Below, one piece after another: positions 29,954 to 42,215 of a stretch of 64,000 nt of DNA (positions are counted from its first letter, which is position 1; each line of letters starts with the position of its first letter). Source of the stretch: Terebella lapidaria (lineage: Eukaryota; Annelida; Polychaeta; Terebellida; Terebellidae); the NCBI GenBank assembly GCA_949152475.1, contig OX424569.1, positions 22,419,170-22,483,169 on the forward strand, in the 5' to 3' direction. The position numbers were made by a program, and so were the translations under genes. The notes under the pieces are model-generated. The model was not told the DNA's origin. It did not search any database and worked only from the letters and a program-made list of their open reading frames with translations.

Positions 29954-32314
29954 AGGTTACCGGACCTATGGCGCCATGCGTCCGGCGTCGTCGTCCGTCG
30001 TCCGTCAACAATTTTATCTTTAAAGTTTACGATCGAATTTTTCTGAAATTTTGCACAAAAATGCCTAAAAATATTTCGAGAGTTAGGTATTTTTTAGTTT
30101 TTTGATTTTCGCATTTTCTTCAAAATGGCAGCCGTTTTCGTCGAAAAACGGTCAATTTTGGATTTTGGCGGCCATTTTCTCAAAATCTGTTCAGTAACTT
30201 TTTTTTTTATTGATGCATAACACTCCTCATATGTACCCCTGTGACATGTATAAATTTCGTTGCGTTTGAATCGCTCGAAGTGGGCCATTTTGGGCCCAAA
30301 CTCAGCCCAAATGTGACTTTCCCATGTTAAATTCTCCTATGCTTTATAATGGGACACACTAAAGCCTAATATCTCACTTAATATTGAGATTAGAGACTAG
30401 GAATCAATTGTGGACATATAGGAAATGATATATGCTGAATATTGTCGTGACCTTGAATTTGACCTCTGACCTTGGTTTCAAGGTCAGAGCGGCCGTTTTC
30501 GTCGAAAAATGGCCAATTTTGGACTTCGACGGTCGTTTTCTCAAAATCTGTTCAGTAACTTTTTTTTTCTTATTGATGAAAAACACTCCTCATATGTACC
30601 CCTGTGACATGTATAAATTTCGTTGCGCTTGAATCGCTTGAAGTGGGCCATTTTGGGCCCAAACTCGGCTCAAATGTGACTTTCCCATGTTAAATTTTCC
30701 TATGCTTTATAATGGCACACATTAAGCCTAATATCTCACTTAATATTGAAATTAGAGACTAGGAATGAATTGTGGACATATAGGAAATGATATATGCTGA
30801 ATATTCTCGTGACCTTGAATTTGACTTTTGACCTCATTTTCAAGGTCACAGGACAAAATGGCTAATATCTCGCTTATTATCGACTTTACAGCTTAGGAAT
30901 CAGTTGTGAACATATAGGAAATGATATATGCTGAATATTCTTGTGACCTTGAATTTGACCTTTGACCTCATTTTCAAGGTCACATGACAAAATGGCTAAT
31001 ATCTCGCTTATTATCGACTTTACAGTTTAGGAAACAATTGTGAACATATAGGAAATGATATATGCTGAATATTCTCGTGACCTTGAATTTGACCTTTGAC
31101 CTCATTTCCAAGGTCGCAGGACAAAATTGCTAATATCTCGCTTATTATCGACTTTACAGCTTAGGAATCAATTGTGTACATATAGGAAATGATATATGCT
31201 GAATATTTTCGTGACCTTGAATTTGACCTTTGACCTCATTTCCAAGGTCGCAGGACAAAATTGCTAATATCTCGCTTATTATCGACTTTACAGCTTAGGG
31301 ATCAATTGTGTACATATAGGAAATGATATATACTGAATATTCTCGTGGCCTTGAATTTGAGCTTTGACCTCATTTTCAAGGTCACAGGACAAAATGGCCA
31401 ATATCTTGCTTATTAGCAACTTTACAGCTTGGGAATCGATTGTGAACATATAGGAAATGATATATGCTGAAAATTCTCGTGACTTTGAATTTGACCTTTG
31501 ACCTCATTTTCAAGGTCACAGGACAAAACGGCCAATATCTTGCTTATTAGCGACTTTACAGCTTAGGAATCAATTGTGAACATATAGGAAATGATATATG
31601 CTGAAAATTCTCATGACCTTGAATTTGACCTTTGACCTCATTTTCAAGGTCACATGACAAAATGGCTAATATCTCGGTTATTATCGACTTTACAGCTTAG
31701 GAATCAATTGTGAACATATAGGAAATGATATATGCTGAATATTCTCATGACCTTGAATTTGACCTTTGACCTCATTTCCAAGGTCACAGGACAAAATGGC
31801 CAATATCTTGCTGATTAGCGCCTTTACAGCTTAGAAATCAATTGTGAACATATAGGAAATAATATATGCTGAATATTCTAGTGACCTTGAATTTGACTTT
31901 TGACCTCATTTTCAAGGTCAACAGGACAAAATGGCTAATATCTCGCTTATTATCGACTTTACAGCTTAGGAATCAATTGTGAACATATAGGAAATGATAT
32001 ATTCTGAATATTTTAATGATATTGAATTTGACCTTTGACCTAAATTTCAAGGTCAGTCATTTTATTTTCAAAGTCAGATTACAAAATGGCTCATATCTCG
32101 CTTATTATCAAATTTACAGCTTAGGGGTCCATAGTGAACATATAGGAAATGATGTATGCTGAATAGTTTGGTGATCTAGAATTTAACCTTTGATCCCATT
32201 TTCAAGGTTAGAGATATGGCGATTTCAGTGGTCACCTTGAATTTGACCTTCAACTTTCTCGGCTTAACTCTGTATATTTCTCCGGTAACCTTTCTAGCCC
32301 ATTGGGCTAATTTT
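29954..32314 (+). mobile_element. HINE, CTCCGG 3'-end subfamily
   Basis: The 5' hairpin is damaged (AGGTTACCGGACCTATGG then GCGCCATGCG; the second half is deleted). The leader, two CAGTAACTTTTTTT segments and about 13 monomers follow. The end is GGTCACCTTGAATTTGACC, CTCCGGTAACC and TAGCCCATTGGGCTAA. The same variant monomer order is found at 33062-35184 and 59501-61808. The next element follows directly after its T-run. Confidence 0.8.
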
Positions 32315-32316
32315 TT

Positions 32317-35300
32317 AGGTTACCGGACCTTTGGTCCGATAACCTATTGCCATGGCGTTGCGTCCGGCGTCCGTCCGTCCGTCCGTCCGTTCACATTTTT
32401 AGGTTACCGGACCTATGGTCCGATAACCTATTGCCATGGCGTTGCGTCCGTCGTCCGTCCGTCCGTCCGTCGTCCGTCCGTCCGTCGTCCGTCGTCCGTC
32501 TGTTAACATTTTTATCTTTTTTGTTTACGGACGAGTTTTTCTGAAATTTTGCACAAAAATGCTTAAAAATAATTCAAAAAGGAGGTATTTTTTAGTTTTT
32601 TGATTTTCGCATTTTTTTCAAAATGGCGGCCGTTTTCGTCGAAAAATGGGCAATTTTAGACTTTGACGGTCGTTTTCTCAAAATGTGTTCAGTAACTTTT
32701 TTTCTTATTGATGCATAACACTCCTCATATGTACCCCTCTGACATGTATAAATTTCGTTGCCCTTGAATCGCTCGTAGTTGGCCATTTTGGGCCCAAACT
32801 CGGCCCAAATGGGACTTTCCCATGTTAAATTCTCCTATGCTTTATAATGGGACACATTAAGCCTAATATCTCACTTAATATTGAGATTAGAGACTAGGAA
32901 TCAATTGTGGACATACAGGAAATGATATATGCTGAATATTCTCGTGACCTTGAATTTAACCTCTGACCTCGGTTTCAAGGTCAGAGCGGCCGTTTTTTTC
33001 GAAAAATGGCGAATTATGGACTTTGACGGTTGTTTTCTCAAAATCTGTTCAGTAACTTTTTAGGTTACCGGACCTATGGTCCGTAACCTATTGGCATGGC
33101 GATGCGTCCGGCGTCGTCGTCGTCCGTCGTCGTCCGTCGTCGTCGTCGTCCGTCAACAATTTTATCTTTAAAGTTTACGATCAAATTTTTCTGAAATTTT
33201 GCACAAAAATGCCTAAAAATATTTCGAGAGGGAGGTATTTTTTAGTTTTTTGATTTTCGCATTTTTTTCAAAATGGCGGCCGTTTTCGACGAAAAATGCC
33301 TGATTTTGGACTTTGGCGGCCATTTTCTCAAAATCTGTTCAGTAACTTTTTTTTTTATTGATGCATAACACTCCTCATATGTACCCCTGTGACATGTATA
33401 AATTTCGTTGCGCTTGAATCGCTCGAAGTGGGCCATTTTGGGCCCAAACTCGGCCCAAATGGGACTTTCCCATGTTAAATTCTCCTATGCTTTATAATGG
33501 GACACATTAAAGCCTAATATCTCACTTAATATTGAGATTAGAGACTAGGAATCAATTGTGGACATATAGAAAATGATATATGCTGAATATTGTCGTGACC
33601 TTGAATTTGACCTCTGACCTTGGTTTCAAGGTCAGAGCGGCCGTTTTCGTCGAAAAATGGCCAATTTTGGACTTCGACGGTCGTTTTCTCAAAATCTGTT
33701 CAGTAACTTTTTTTTCTTATTGATGAAAAACACTCCTCATATGTACCCCTGTGACATGTATAAATTTCGTTGCACTTGAATCGCTTGAAGTGGGCCATTT
33801 TGGGCCCAAACTCGGCCCAAATGTGACTTTCCCATGTTAAATTTTCCTATGCTTTATAATGGCACACATTAAGCCTAATATCTCACTTAATATTTGAAAT
33901 GAGAGACTAGGAATGAATTGTGGACATATAGGAAATGATATATGCTGAATATTTTCGTGACCTTGAATTTGACTTTTGACCTCATTTTCAAGGTCACAGG
34001 ACAAAATGGCTAATATCTCGCTTATTATCGACTTTACAGCTTAGGAATCAGTTGTGAACATATAGGAAATGATATATGCTGAATATTCTTGTGACCTTGA
34101 ATTTGAGCTTTGACCTCATTTTCAAGGTCACATGACAAAATGGCTAATATCTCGCTTATTATCGACTTTACAGTTTAGGAATCAATTGTGAACATATAGG
34201 AAATGATATATGCTGAATATTCTCATGACCTTGAATTTGACCTTTGACCTCATTTTCAAGGTCACAGGACAAAACGGCCAATATCTTGCTTATTAGCGAC
34301 TTTACAGCTTAGGAATCAATTGTGAACATATAGGAAATGATATATGCTGAAAATTCTCATGACCTTGAATTTGACCTTTAACCTCATTTTCAAGGTCAAA
34401 TGACAAAATGGCTAATATCTCGCTTATTATCGACTTTACAGCTTAGGAATCAATTGTGAACATATAGGAAATGATATATGCTGAATATTCTCATGACCTT
34501 GAATTTGACCTTTGACCTCATTTCCAAGGTCACAGGACAAAATTGCTAATATCTCGCTTATTATCGACTTTACAGCTTAGGAAACATATAGGAAATGATA
34601 TATGCTGAATATTCTCATGACCTTGAATTTGACCTTTGACCTCATTTTCAAGGTCACAGGACAAAATGGCCAATATCTTGATTATTAGCGCCTTTACAGC
34701 TTAGAAATAAATTGTGAACATATAGGAAATGATACATGCTGAATATTCTAGTGACCTTGAATTTGACTTTTGACCTCATTTTCGAGGTCAACAGGACAAA
34801 ATGGCTAATATCTCGCTTATTATCGACTTTACAGCTTAGGAATCAATTGTGAACATATAGGAAATGATATATTCTGAATATTTTAATGATATTGAATTTG
34901 ACCTTTGACCTAAATTTCAAGGTCAGTCATTTTTTTTTCAAAGTCAGATTACAAAATGGCTTATATCTCGCTTATTATCAAATTTACAGCTTAGGGGTCC
35001 ATAGTGAACATATAGGAAATGATGTATGTTGAATAGTTTGGTGATCTAGAATTTAACCTTTGATCCCATTTTCAAGGTTAGAGATATGGCGATTTCAGTG
35101 GTCACCTTGAATTTGACCTTCAACTTTCTCGGCTTAACTCTGTATATTTCTCCGGTAACCTTTCTAGCCCATTGGGCTAATTTTTTTGTTATTTATGCAT
35201 AACACTCCTCATATGTACCCCTGTGATGTGTATAAATTTTGTTGCCCTTGAATCGCTATTTTTTCCAAAATGGCAGCCGTTTTTGTCGAAAAACAACTAA

Positions 35301-35820
35301 TTTTGAACTTTGACAGCCATTTTCTCAAAATCTATTCAGTAACTTTTTTTCTTTTTTTGGACAAGGATGCTTAATCCTGTTCTTCATACTGTGTATGAAA
35401 ATGGATTGGCTTGAATCGCTTGAAAAACCCGAATTATAGGCCCAAAGGGCGCAAAAAGGCCAAAATTTCACTGTTTGAACATTCTCTCCGAATCTCTTTA
35501 GTAAATTTCCTTCTAATTTCACATGATGATGTAATTTCACACTGGTTATGAAATATATAACAGTGAATTGCCTTGATTGGCTCTAAAGCCTAAAATTCAA
35601 GCCCAAAAGACCCCAAATGACTAAACTTCACCTTTTTTTGACATTTTTTCAAAAACTGTTCAGTAACATTTCTTATAATTTCACATAGGTATGGCATTTA
35701 GCTATGTTAATGACTTGTACAGAGGTGGGGTGCATTGAATCTGTGGAAACGTCGAAAAGTAGGCCCAAATCCTCAAAATTGGCTAAATTTGATTTTGTCA
35801 ACATTATTCCAAATCTGTTA
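32317..35820 (+). mobile_element. HINE pair with stacked 5' ends, decayed 3' end
   Basis: 5' ends lie at 32317 and 32401, the second inside the first at ACATTTTT. The leader reaches CAGTAACTTTT, where the full element 33062-35184 is inserted. The sequence then resumes with GTTATTTATGCATAAC and fades into diverged leader-like copies (AAAATGGCAGCCG, CTCAAAATCTATTCAG) to about 35.8 kb. No matching 3' terminus is seen. Confidence 0.65.
33062..35184 (+). mobile_element. Nested HINE, full length
   Basis: It opens AGGTTACCGGACCTATGGTCCG and a GTCGTC-rich microsatellite. About 12 monomers follow. It ends in CTCCGGTAACC and TAGCCCATTGGGCTAA. It sits in the T-run of CAGTAACTTTTT of the outer element. 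It is the closest relative of 29954-32314 and 59501-61808. Confidence 0.82.
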
Positions 35821-36447
35821 TGCGCGAACTTACGGTAAAGTCTATACGGACAGGTCCGAAACGAGCCGAGTCAGACCGAGTGCAACGAAGAGTCCAAATG
35901 TCCTGCGTCGACCAATGTCATGTGTCGGTATTGTCTTGACAGTTTATGAATGACACACGACAAAGAATTATCGAGTCATGTACGTTTTTTGTTTGCAAAG
36001 GAGGCTTGAAATTGAAAAAAAAAGAGATTCGGGTATTTCCGACTTTACTGTAGCATGACTGCGCATGCGCGCATTAATTACGATCAAACTTTTTATTACG
36101 ATTATTACGATTATTGCTTTTGAGGTATGGAAATCAAGAAAATTTATTCGCGTGAATTTGTCAATTATCTGATTACTGACGGCAGGACAGCAGTTCAAAA
36201 CAACAGATAGGCCTACACGCTATTTGGTTGACATCGTTTGTGATACGAATAAATCATAGACTAGGCCACCCGCGTGGCCGTCGGCGGCGGTCTCACCGGA
36301 AAACGGCCGCCGCTGTCATAACGCGCACGTGTGAACAAGCGAGTATCCGCACACACCCAAGCGCGTGGATGTGCATGAACGTGCAATCGCGACTTACAAC
36401 CACCATTCAGTTTGATGTCAAAATGTGTCCAGCTTTTTTTTCGGAGC
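35821..36447. other. No gene recognised
   Basis: Non-repetitive sequence, less AT-rich than its neighbours in places (CCGTCGGCGGCGG at ~36279). Short frames on both strands show no family resemblance. Confidence 0.35.
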
Positions 36448-37209
36448 ACATGTACAATTTAGTGGGCAATCCTATTTCTCTAGGAGTATGATAACCATTG
36501 ACAATGATTCATGATTGATGAGTTAATCAGTGGCACAAAATGATAAATACAGATAAAAAGAACATCTGGTGTGAAATAAAGAACACTTTTCTGTCATAAC
36601 CAACTGTAATTCCGGATCCTAAGTATCGGAAATTACTGGTTACTGATGGGCCGATGATCGATTATTTTCGAAAGTCAGTTGGTTTGCCAAACCGATTTCG
36701 ATGATCGATTATGGAATCTTATAATCGATTATCTAAAAGTGGCAAAAGTTCTTTGTAATCCATGAAAAGTCAACAAAGAATATGTATTTCAAAAATACAT
36801 ACCAATTTTTAATTGCAAATTTGTGAAATGTGAAGTTGTAAACTATAGTATTTACTTTGAAACCACATCAATTCCCCTTTATAACATATATTCTGCCAGT
36901 AAAGATTGTGCAACACTTGATTATGATATCACAGTTAAACCGATTAATAATCGAAAGTCAGTTGGTTTGTCGGGTTGGATGTACAATAACGTGGGCAATC
37001 TGAGTCATAGGCTGTGATTGGTTCAAAACTGGTCACATGGTACAGAAAGCATGGCGCTGATTGGTCACACCCACATTTGCCCAGAGTGGCACTTTATCCT
37101 ACATTCGCTCCGGTTTGTCAAACCGATTATGAACCAATGATCGATTACGAAATTCAAACCAACTCCCATCACTATTACTGGTAATAAAATTGCCCACGTA
37201 ATTGTACAT
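36448..37209. mobile_element. TIR element(s) with GGATGTACAAT / ATTGTACATCC ends
   Basis: GGATGTACAATAACGTGGGC at 36976 and its near-complement GCCCACGTAATTGTACATCC ending at 37209 form 23-bp arms of a ~234-bp element. A diverged third copy of the arm (CATGTACAATTTAGTGGGC) lies at ~36449. Between them are repeated GATCGATTA and AGTTGGTTTG/CAAACC inverted words. Either one older 760-bp element or two nested ones; no transposase. Confidence 0.6.
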
Positions 37210-37520
37210 CCTAGCCTTTTTGTTTATTGTATCATTTAATTGTTCTGCTGAACTTCTGCAGTTAGGCCTACGTTGTGTAATAAATTTGAATATAAATTAA
37301 CCTGTGGTAGATCTAGCCATAAATAAAACATGAAGACGTTCGGTTAGGTGCCGTAGACAACATGGCGCCAGGTGCTGAATGATTTGGGCGAAGTAAAGAA
37401 AAAAAAAAAAACCAACTCATCGTGGTAGCATGCCGCCGAGTAATCCATCCTGATTTTGCTACTTCGCAAAGTTCGCCTACCAGTCCATAGACATTCAGTT
37501 AACTATGATACTACCATGTA

Positions 37521-38012
37521 CTGTAAAAGTACTAATTTTCGCGCGGTACTTATTTCGCGGTAAGGGTAGATCCGCGAAATTAAATACCTCGCTAAAATAA
37601 GTCTCCCGCGAAAATTAATTTTGAGGTTTGTGGCCGTCCATAGCACAATACGCTGTTGCTAATCATAACGCGCAGAATTACGTTAGTTACAGTGCCCAGA
37701 TACCGGTCGCTAGCGTCTGCATGGCACGTGCTTGAACTTGGTGCCGATGACATCTGCACCAAGTTCAAGCTTTTGCAGACTAAGCATGACTTGTTTGACG
37801 TTTGTGTTTAAAATTTCAAATAAAATCTGATTTGATTTCCTGTGACTTTCCATTTCTCACACCAATTGCATTGACATACTGTGATGTCCATCAACTGCAA
37901 ATTCTTTACGCGATTACTGGCAATCACTGAACCGCGAAATTAAATCCCCGCGAAATTGCCTGGGGGTAAAAACCGCGAAATTTAATACCCGCGAAAAAAA
38001 GTGTTTTTACAG
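37521..38012. mobile_element. 492-bp MITE with CGCG-rich TIRs, TA target duplication
   Basis: The ends are CTGTAAAAGTACTAATTTTC and the complement of AAAGTGTTTTTACAG, extended by TTTCGCGG-type words (CCGCGAAATT). TA flanks both sides. The arms are ~40 bp and imperfect. It is non-coding; the TA target suggests a Tc1/mariner- or ISL2EU-like transposase in trans. Confidence 0.75.
37730..37770. repeat. Perfect 15-bp hairpin inside the MITE
   Basis: GCTTGAACTTGGTGC (37730-37744) and its exact complement GCACCAAGTTCAAGC (37756-37770) flank an 11-nt loop. The perfect stem contrasts with the diverged TIRs around it. Confidence 0.85.
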
Positions 38013-38291
38013 TATTACTATGCTGTACATGCCAGCACTGAGTTCTCAAGAGCGTACCATTGATCAACACCTCTTTGTGTGCATGTGTTAACTCCCGAGG
38101 GTGAAATATGCTATAGAATCTTCATTTAGAGTACTGTATTTGTATATTTCATGGAGAGAGGCTAAGTTTTATTGATTTTGTATCAATAAAATTGACATGA
38201 AAACGTTTTGTGTTGTTATTTGTGAACTTTCATGTTGTGGTTGCTGCCATTTTGTAGAGTTCTTCAGAACGAGCATACTGATTGACTTTTT

Positions 38292-40980
38292 AGGTTACCG
38301 GACCTTTGGTCCGATAACCTATTGCCGTGGCGTTGCGTCCGTCGTCCGTCGTCGTCGTCCGTCGTCGTCCGTCTACATTTTAAGGTTACCGGACCTATGG
38401 TCCGATAACCTATTGGCATGGCGTTGCGTCCGTCGTCCGGCGTCCGTCGTCGTCCGTCGTCGTCCGTCGTCGTCCGTCGTCGTCGTCGTCGTCGTCCACA
38501 TTTTTATCTTTTTTGTTTACGGGCGAATTTTTCTGAAATTTTGCACAAAAATACTTAAAAATAATTCAAGAAGGAGGTATTTTTTAGTTTTTTGATTTTC
38601 ACATTTTTTTCAAAATGGCGGCCGTTTTCGATGAAAAATGCCTGATTTTGGACTTTGGCGGCCATTTTCTCAAAATCTGTTCAGTAACTTTTTTTCTTTT
38701 TGATATATAACACTCCTCATATGTACTCCTATGATGTCTATAAATTTCGTTGCGCTTGAATCGCTCGAAGTGGGCCATTTTGGCCCAAACTCGGCCCAAA
38801 TGGGACTTTCCCTTGTTAAATTCTCCTATGCTTTATAATGGGACACATTATGCCTAATATCTCACTTAATATTGATATCAGAGACTAGGAATCAATTGTG
38901 GACATATAGGAAATGATATATGCTGAATATTCTCGTGACCTTGAATTTGACCTCTGACCTCAGTTTCAAGGTCAGAGCACAAAATGGCTTAGATCTCGCT
39001 TATTATCGACTCTACAGCTTAGGATTCAATTGTGAACATATAGGAAATGATATATGCTGAATATTCTTGTGACCTTGAATTTGACCTTCGACCCCATTTT
39101 CAAGGTCATAGGACAAAATGGCTAATATCTCACTTATTATGGATTTTATAGCTTAGGAATCAATTGTGGACATATAGGATGATATATGCTGAATATTCTC
39201 GTGACCTTGAATTTGACCTCTGACCTCATTTTCAAGGTCACAGGACAAAATGGCTCATATCTTGCTCCTCTATTGACTGTATGTCTCGGGAATCAATTGT
39301 GGACATATAAAAAATGATATACACTGAATATTTTGATTACCTTAAATTTGACCTTTGCCTTCATTTTCAAGGCCACAGCACAAAATTGCTAATATCTCTC
39401 TGATTATTGAATTTACAACTTAGCAATCAACTGTGGACATGATATATGCTTAATATTATATATGCTGAATATTCTCTTGACCAGTGACCTGGCTTGTCCG
39501 GTAACCTATCTTCGGCCCTTGGCCTAATTTTATCTTTAAAGTTTACGATCGAATCTTTCTGAAATTTTGCACAAAAATGCCTAAAAATATTTCGAGAGGG
39601 AAGTATTTTTTAGTTTTTTGATTTTCGCAATTATTTTAAAATGGCGGCCGTTTTCGTCGAAAAATGGCCACTTTTGGACTTTGGCTGTCGTTTTCTCAAA
39701 ATCTGTTCAGTAACTTTTTTTCTTATTCATGCATAACACTCCTCATATGTACCTCTGTGACATGTATAAATTTCGTTGCCCTTGAATCGCTCGAAGTGGG
39801 CCATTTTGGGCCCAAACTCGGCCCAAATGGGACTTTCCCATGTTAAATTCTCCTATGCTTTATAATGGGACACATTAAGCCTAATATCTCACTTAATATT
39901 GAGATTAGAGACTAGGAATCAATTGTGGACATATAGGAAATGATATATGCTGAATATTGTCGTGACCTTGAATTTGACCTTTGACCTCATTTTCAAGGTC
40001 ACAGGACAAAATGGCTGATATCTCGCTTATTATCGATTGTGAACATATAGGAACTGATATATGCTGAATTTTCTCGTGACCTCGAATTTGACCTTGACCT
40101 CATTTTCAAGGTCACATGACAAAATGGCTAATATCTCGCTTATTATCGACTTTACAGCTTAGGAATCAATTGTTAACATATAGGAAATGATATATGCTGA
40201 ATATTTTTGTGACCTTGAATTTGACCTTTGACCTCATTTTCAAGGTCACAGGACAAAATGGCCAATATCTTGCTTATTAGCGACTTTACGCCTTATGAAT
40301 CAATTGTGAACATATAGGAAATGATATATGCTGAATATTCTAGTGACCTTGAATTTGACCTTTGACCTCATTTTCAAGGTCAACAGGACAAAATGGCTAA
40401 TATCTTGCTTATTATCAATTTTACAGCTTAGGAATCAATTGTGAACATATAGGAAATGATATATTCTGAATATTCTCATGACCTTGAATTTGACCTTTGA
40501 CCTAAATTTCAAGGCCAGTCATTTTATTCTCAAGGTCAGAATACAAAATGGTTTATATCTCTCTTATTATCAAATTCACAGCTTAGGGGTCTATAGTGAA
40601 CATATAGGAAATGATGTATGCTGAATATTTTGGTGATCTAGAATTTGACCTTTGATCCAATTTTCAAGGTCAGAGAACAAAATGGCTAATATGTCGCTTA
40701 TTATCATCTTTACAGCTTCGGAATCAATTGCGAATATAGAGGAATGATATATACTGAATCTTTCCATGAACTTGAACTTTGACCTCATTTTCTAGGTCAC
40801 ATCACCGATCACAGAATGGCTAATATCTCACTTATTATCGACTTTACAGCTTAGGAATTTATTGTGGACATACTAGAAGTGATATATTTATTGCAAAATT
40901 ATTTTCAAGGTCACTGGACAAAAGGCTAATATCTAAAATGTATATTGTCCGGTAACCTTTCTTAGCCCTTGGGCTAATTT
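38292..40980 (+). mobile_element. HINE with one nested HINE in its ACATTTT site
   Basis: The outer 5' end is at 38292. A second 5' end at 38383 interrupts it at CTACATTTT and ends at ~39530 (TGTCCGGTAACC, GGCCCTTGGCCTAA). The outer element then resumes with TATCTTTAAAGTTTACG and ends at ~40980 with TTAGCCCTTGGGCTAA. Both contain 134-bp monomers; the inner is short (~1.15 kb, about five monomers). Confidence 0.8.
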
Positions 40981-41260
40981 TTTTTTTTTTTTTTTTTTTT
41001 TTCTTCCGCCGTTTGGTTTCCGGATCATAACTCTTGAACGCCTCGATCTATCTTTTCGAAATTTTCACAGCTCATCCGAAATACTTTGCTTCTAACCCCT
41101 ATTGTTTTTCGTCGAAATCCGAAATCCAAGATGGCCTCCAGCGGCCATTTTGGAAAAAAAAATCGGGCGATTCCTGTCAATGTCATAATTTGATTCAGGC
41201 AATTTCCAGGGGGAAAAATTTTTTTGGGTGTATTTTTTTTGGGACTTAGAATTTTTCCCT
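40981..41260. repeat. T-run plus 'CTTCCGCCGTTTGG' repeat fragment
   Basis: A ~22-base T-run directly after the HINE end leads into CTTCCGCCGTTTGGTTTCCG and GATAAC, a block that recurs at ~62935 after another HINE end. It is a dispersed repeat of unknown class; further on AAGATGGCCTCCAGCGGCC occurs. Confidence 0.6.
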
Positions 41261-41339
41261 CGCCTGCCCCCATGCAGGTGTAATACTGTGACTGAGCCAT
41301 GCTACTGTATTCACTGACTGCTGCCTGGATGTCCAGCAT

Positions 41340-41596
41340 GAGGCTAGGCTCTGCCCTCTCAGCCAGTGCAGGAGATCAGCCAGTCTGTCCAGCACAGCAA
41401 TGGGCTCTGCCCCTCTCAGCCAGCCCTGCACAGTCATGCCTTACAAGATCAGCCAGTCTGTCCAGCTCAGAAATAGGCTCCGCCCCTCTCAGCCAGCCCT
41501 GCTCAGTCATGCCTGACAAGATCAGCCAGTCTGTCCAGCACAGAAATAGGCTCCACCCCTCTCAGCCAGCCCTGCTCAGTCATGCCTGACAAGTGA
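41340..41596. repeat. ~72-bp GC-richer minisatellite, three copies
   Basis: GATCAGCCAGTCTGTCCAGC recurs at ~41370, 41448 and 41520 with CCCCTCTCAGCCAGCCCTGC and GTCATGCCTGACAAG between. The two right-hand copies are nearly identical. Open frames over it are by-products of the repeat. Confidence 0.85.
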
Positions 41597-42215
41597 TACA
41601 GCTAGCATGTCCAACATGACCCTAGGCTCATATCCATGCAATATCCCTCACTCCCCCCTCCAAAGCCTGGTTTACTAGTGTGTGTACATGGTAAAAGAAT
41701 GAAGTTCCATCCCACAGAATACAATAGTTGGTTAATAAGCCAACACACATGACACAACATGCTTGGGGAATGATTTGCCCTGTCTGCATTTATATTGTAC
41801 AAACATGTATTGTTTGAATGTTTTGTTATTCAACTCTATTTCACATGCAATGACCAAATCATCATTGTTTTAGTTAGCTGGCAAATGTTTGGCTTTGGTT
41901 ATAATATGAATGCGAAAATTCCGCTGTATTGTACAAGTTTTGAAATCACAAAATTGGCTAAGATGACACAGCATTCTTTTAGTCACGTATCATTTTATAT
42001 TTGACAGGAGCACCTGAAAAATATCACGAACATTCTGATTAAATATACTAGTACGCTGAATAATATTGGCTGGGTAATTGTCCATTCATTTGGGGTGGCA
42101 AATGTCTGGTGGGCCAAGTTGTCAAGATGATAAAAAAAAAAAAAGCAGTTCTGGTAAGAAACTGTCTGATGAGCTCTCACTCTTACCCACATACAATGGC
42201 CTATGTATCCTTTTT
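41597..42215. other. No gene recognised
   Basis: AT-rich single-copy-looking sequence with short frames only, ending at the next HINE. Confidence 0.35.

Noticed and set aside
36261-36491. Overlapping frames on both strands in the GC-richer stretch
   Set aside because: Open only because of local composition; neither strand resembles a known family.
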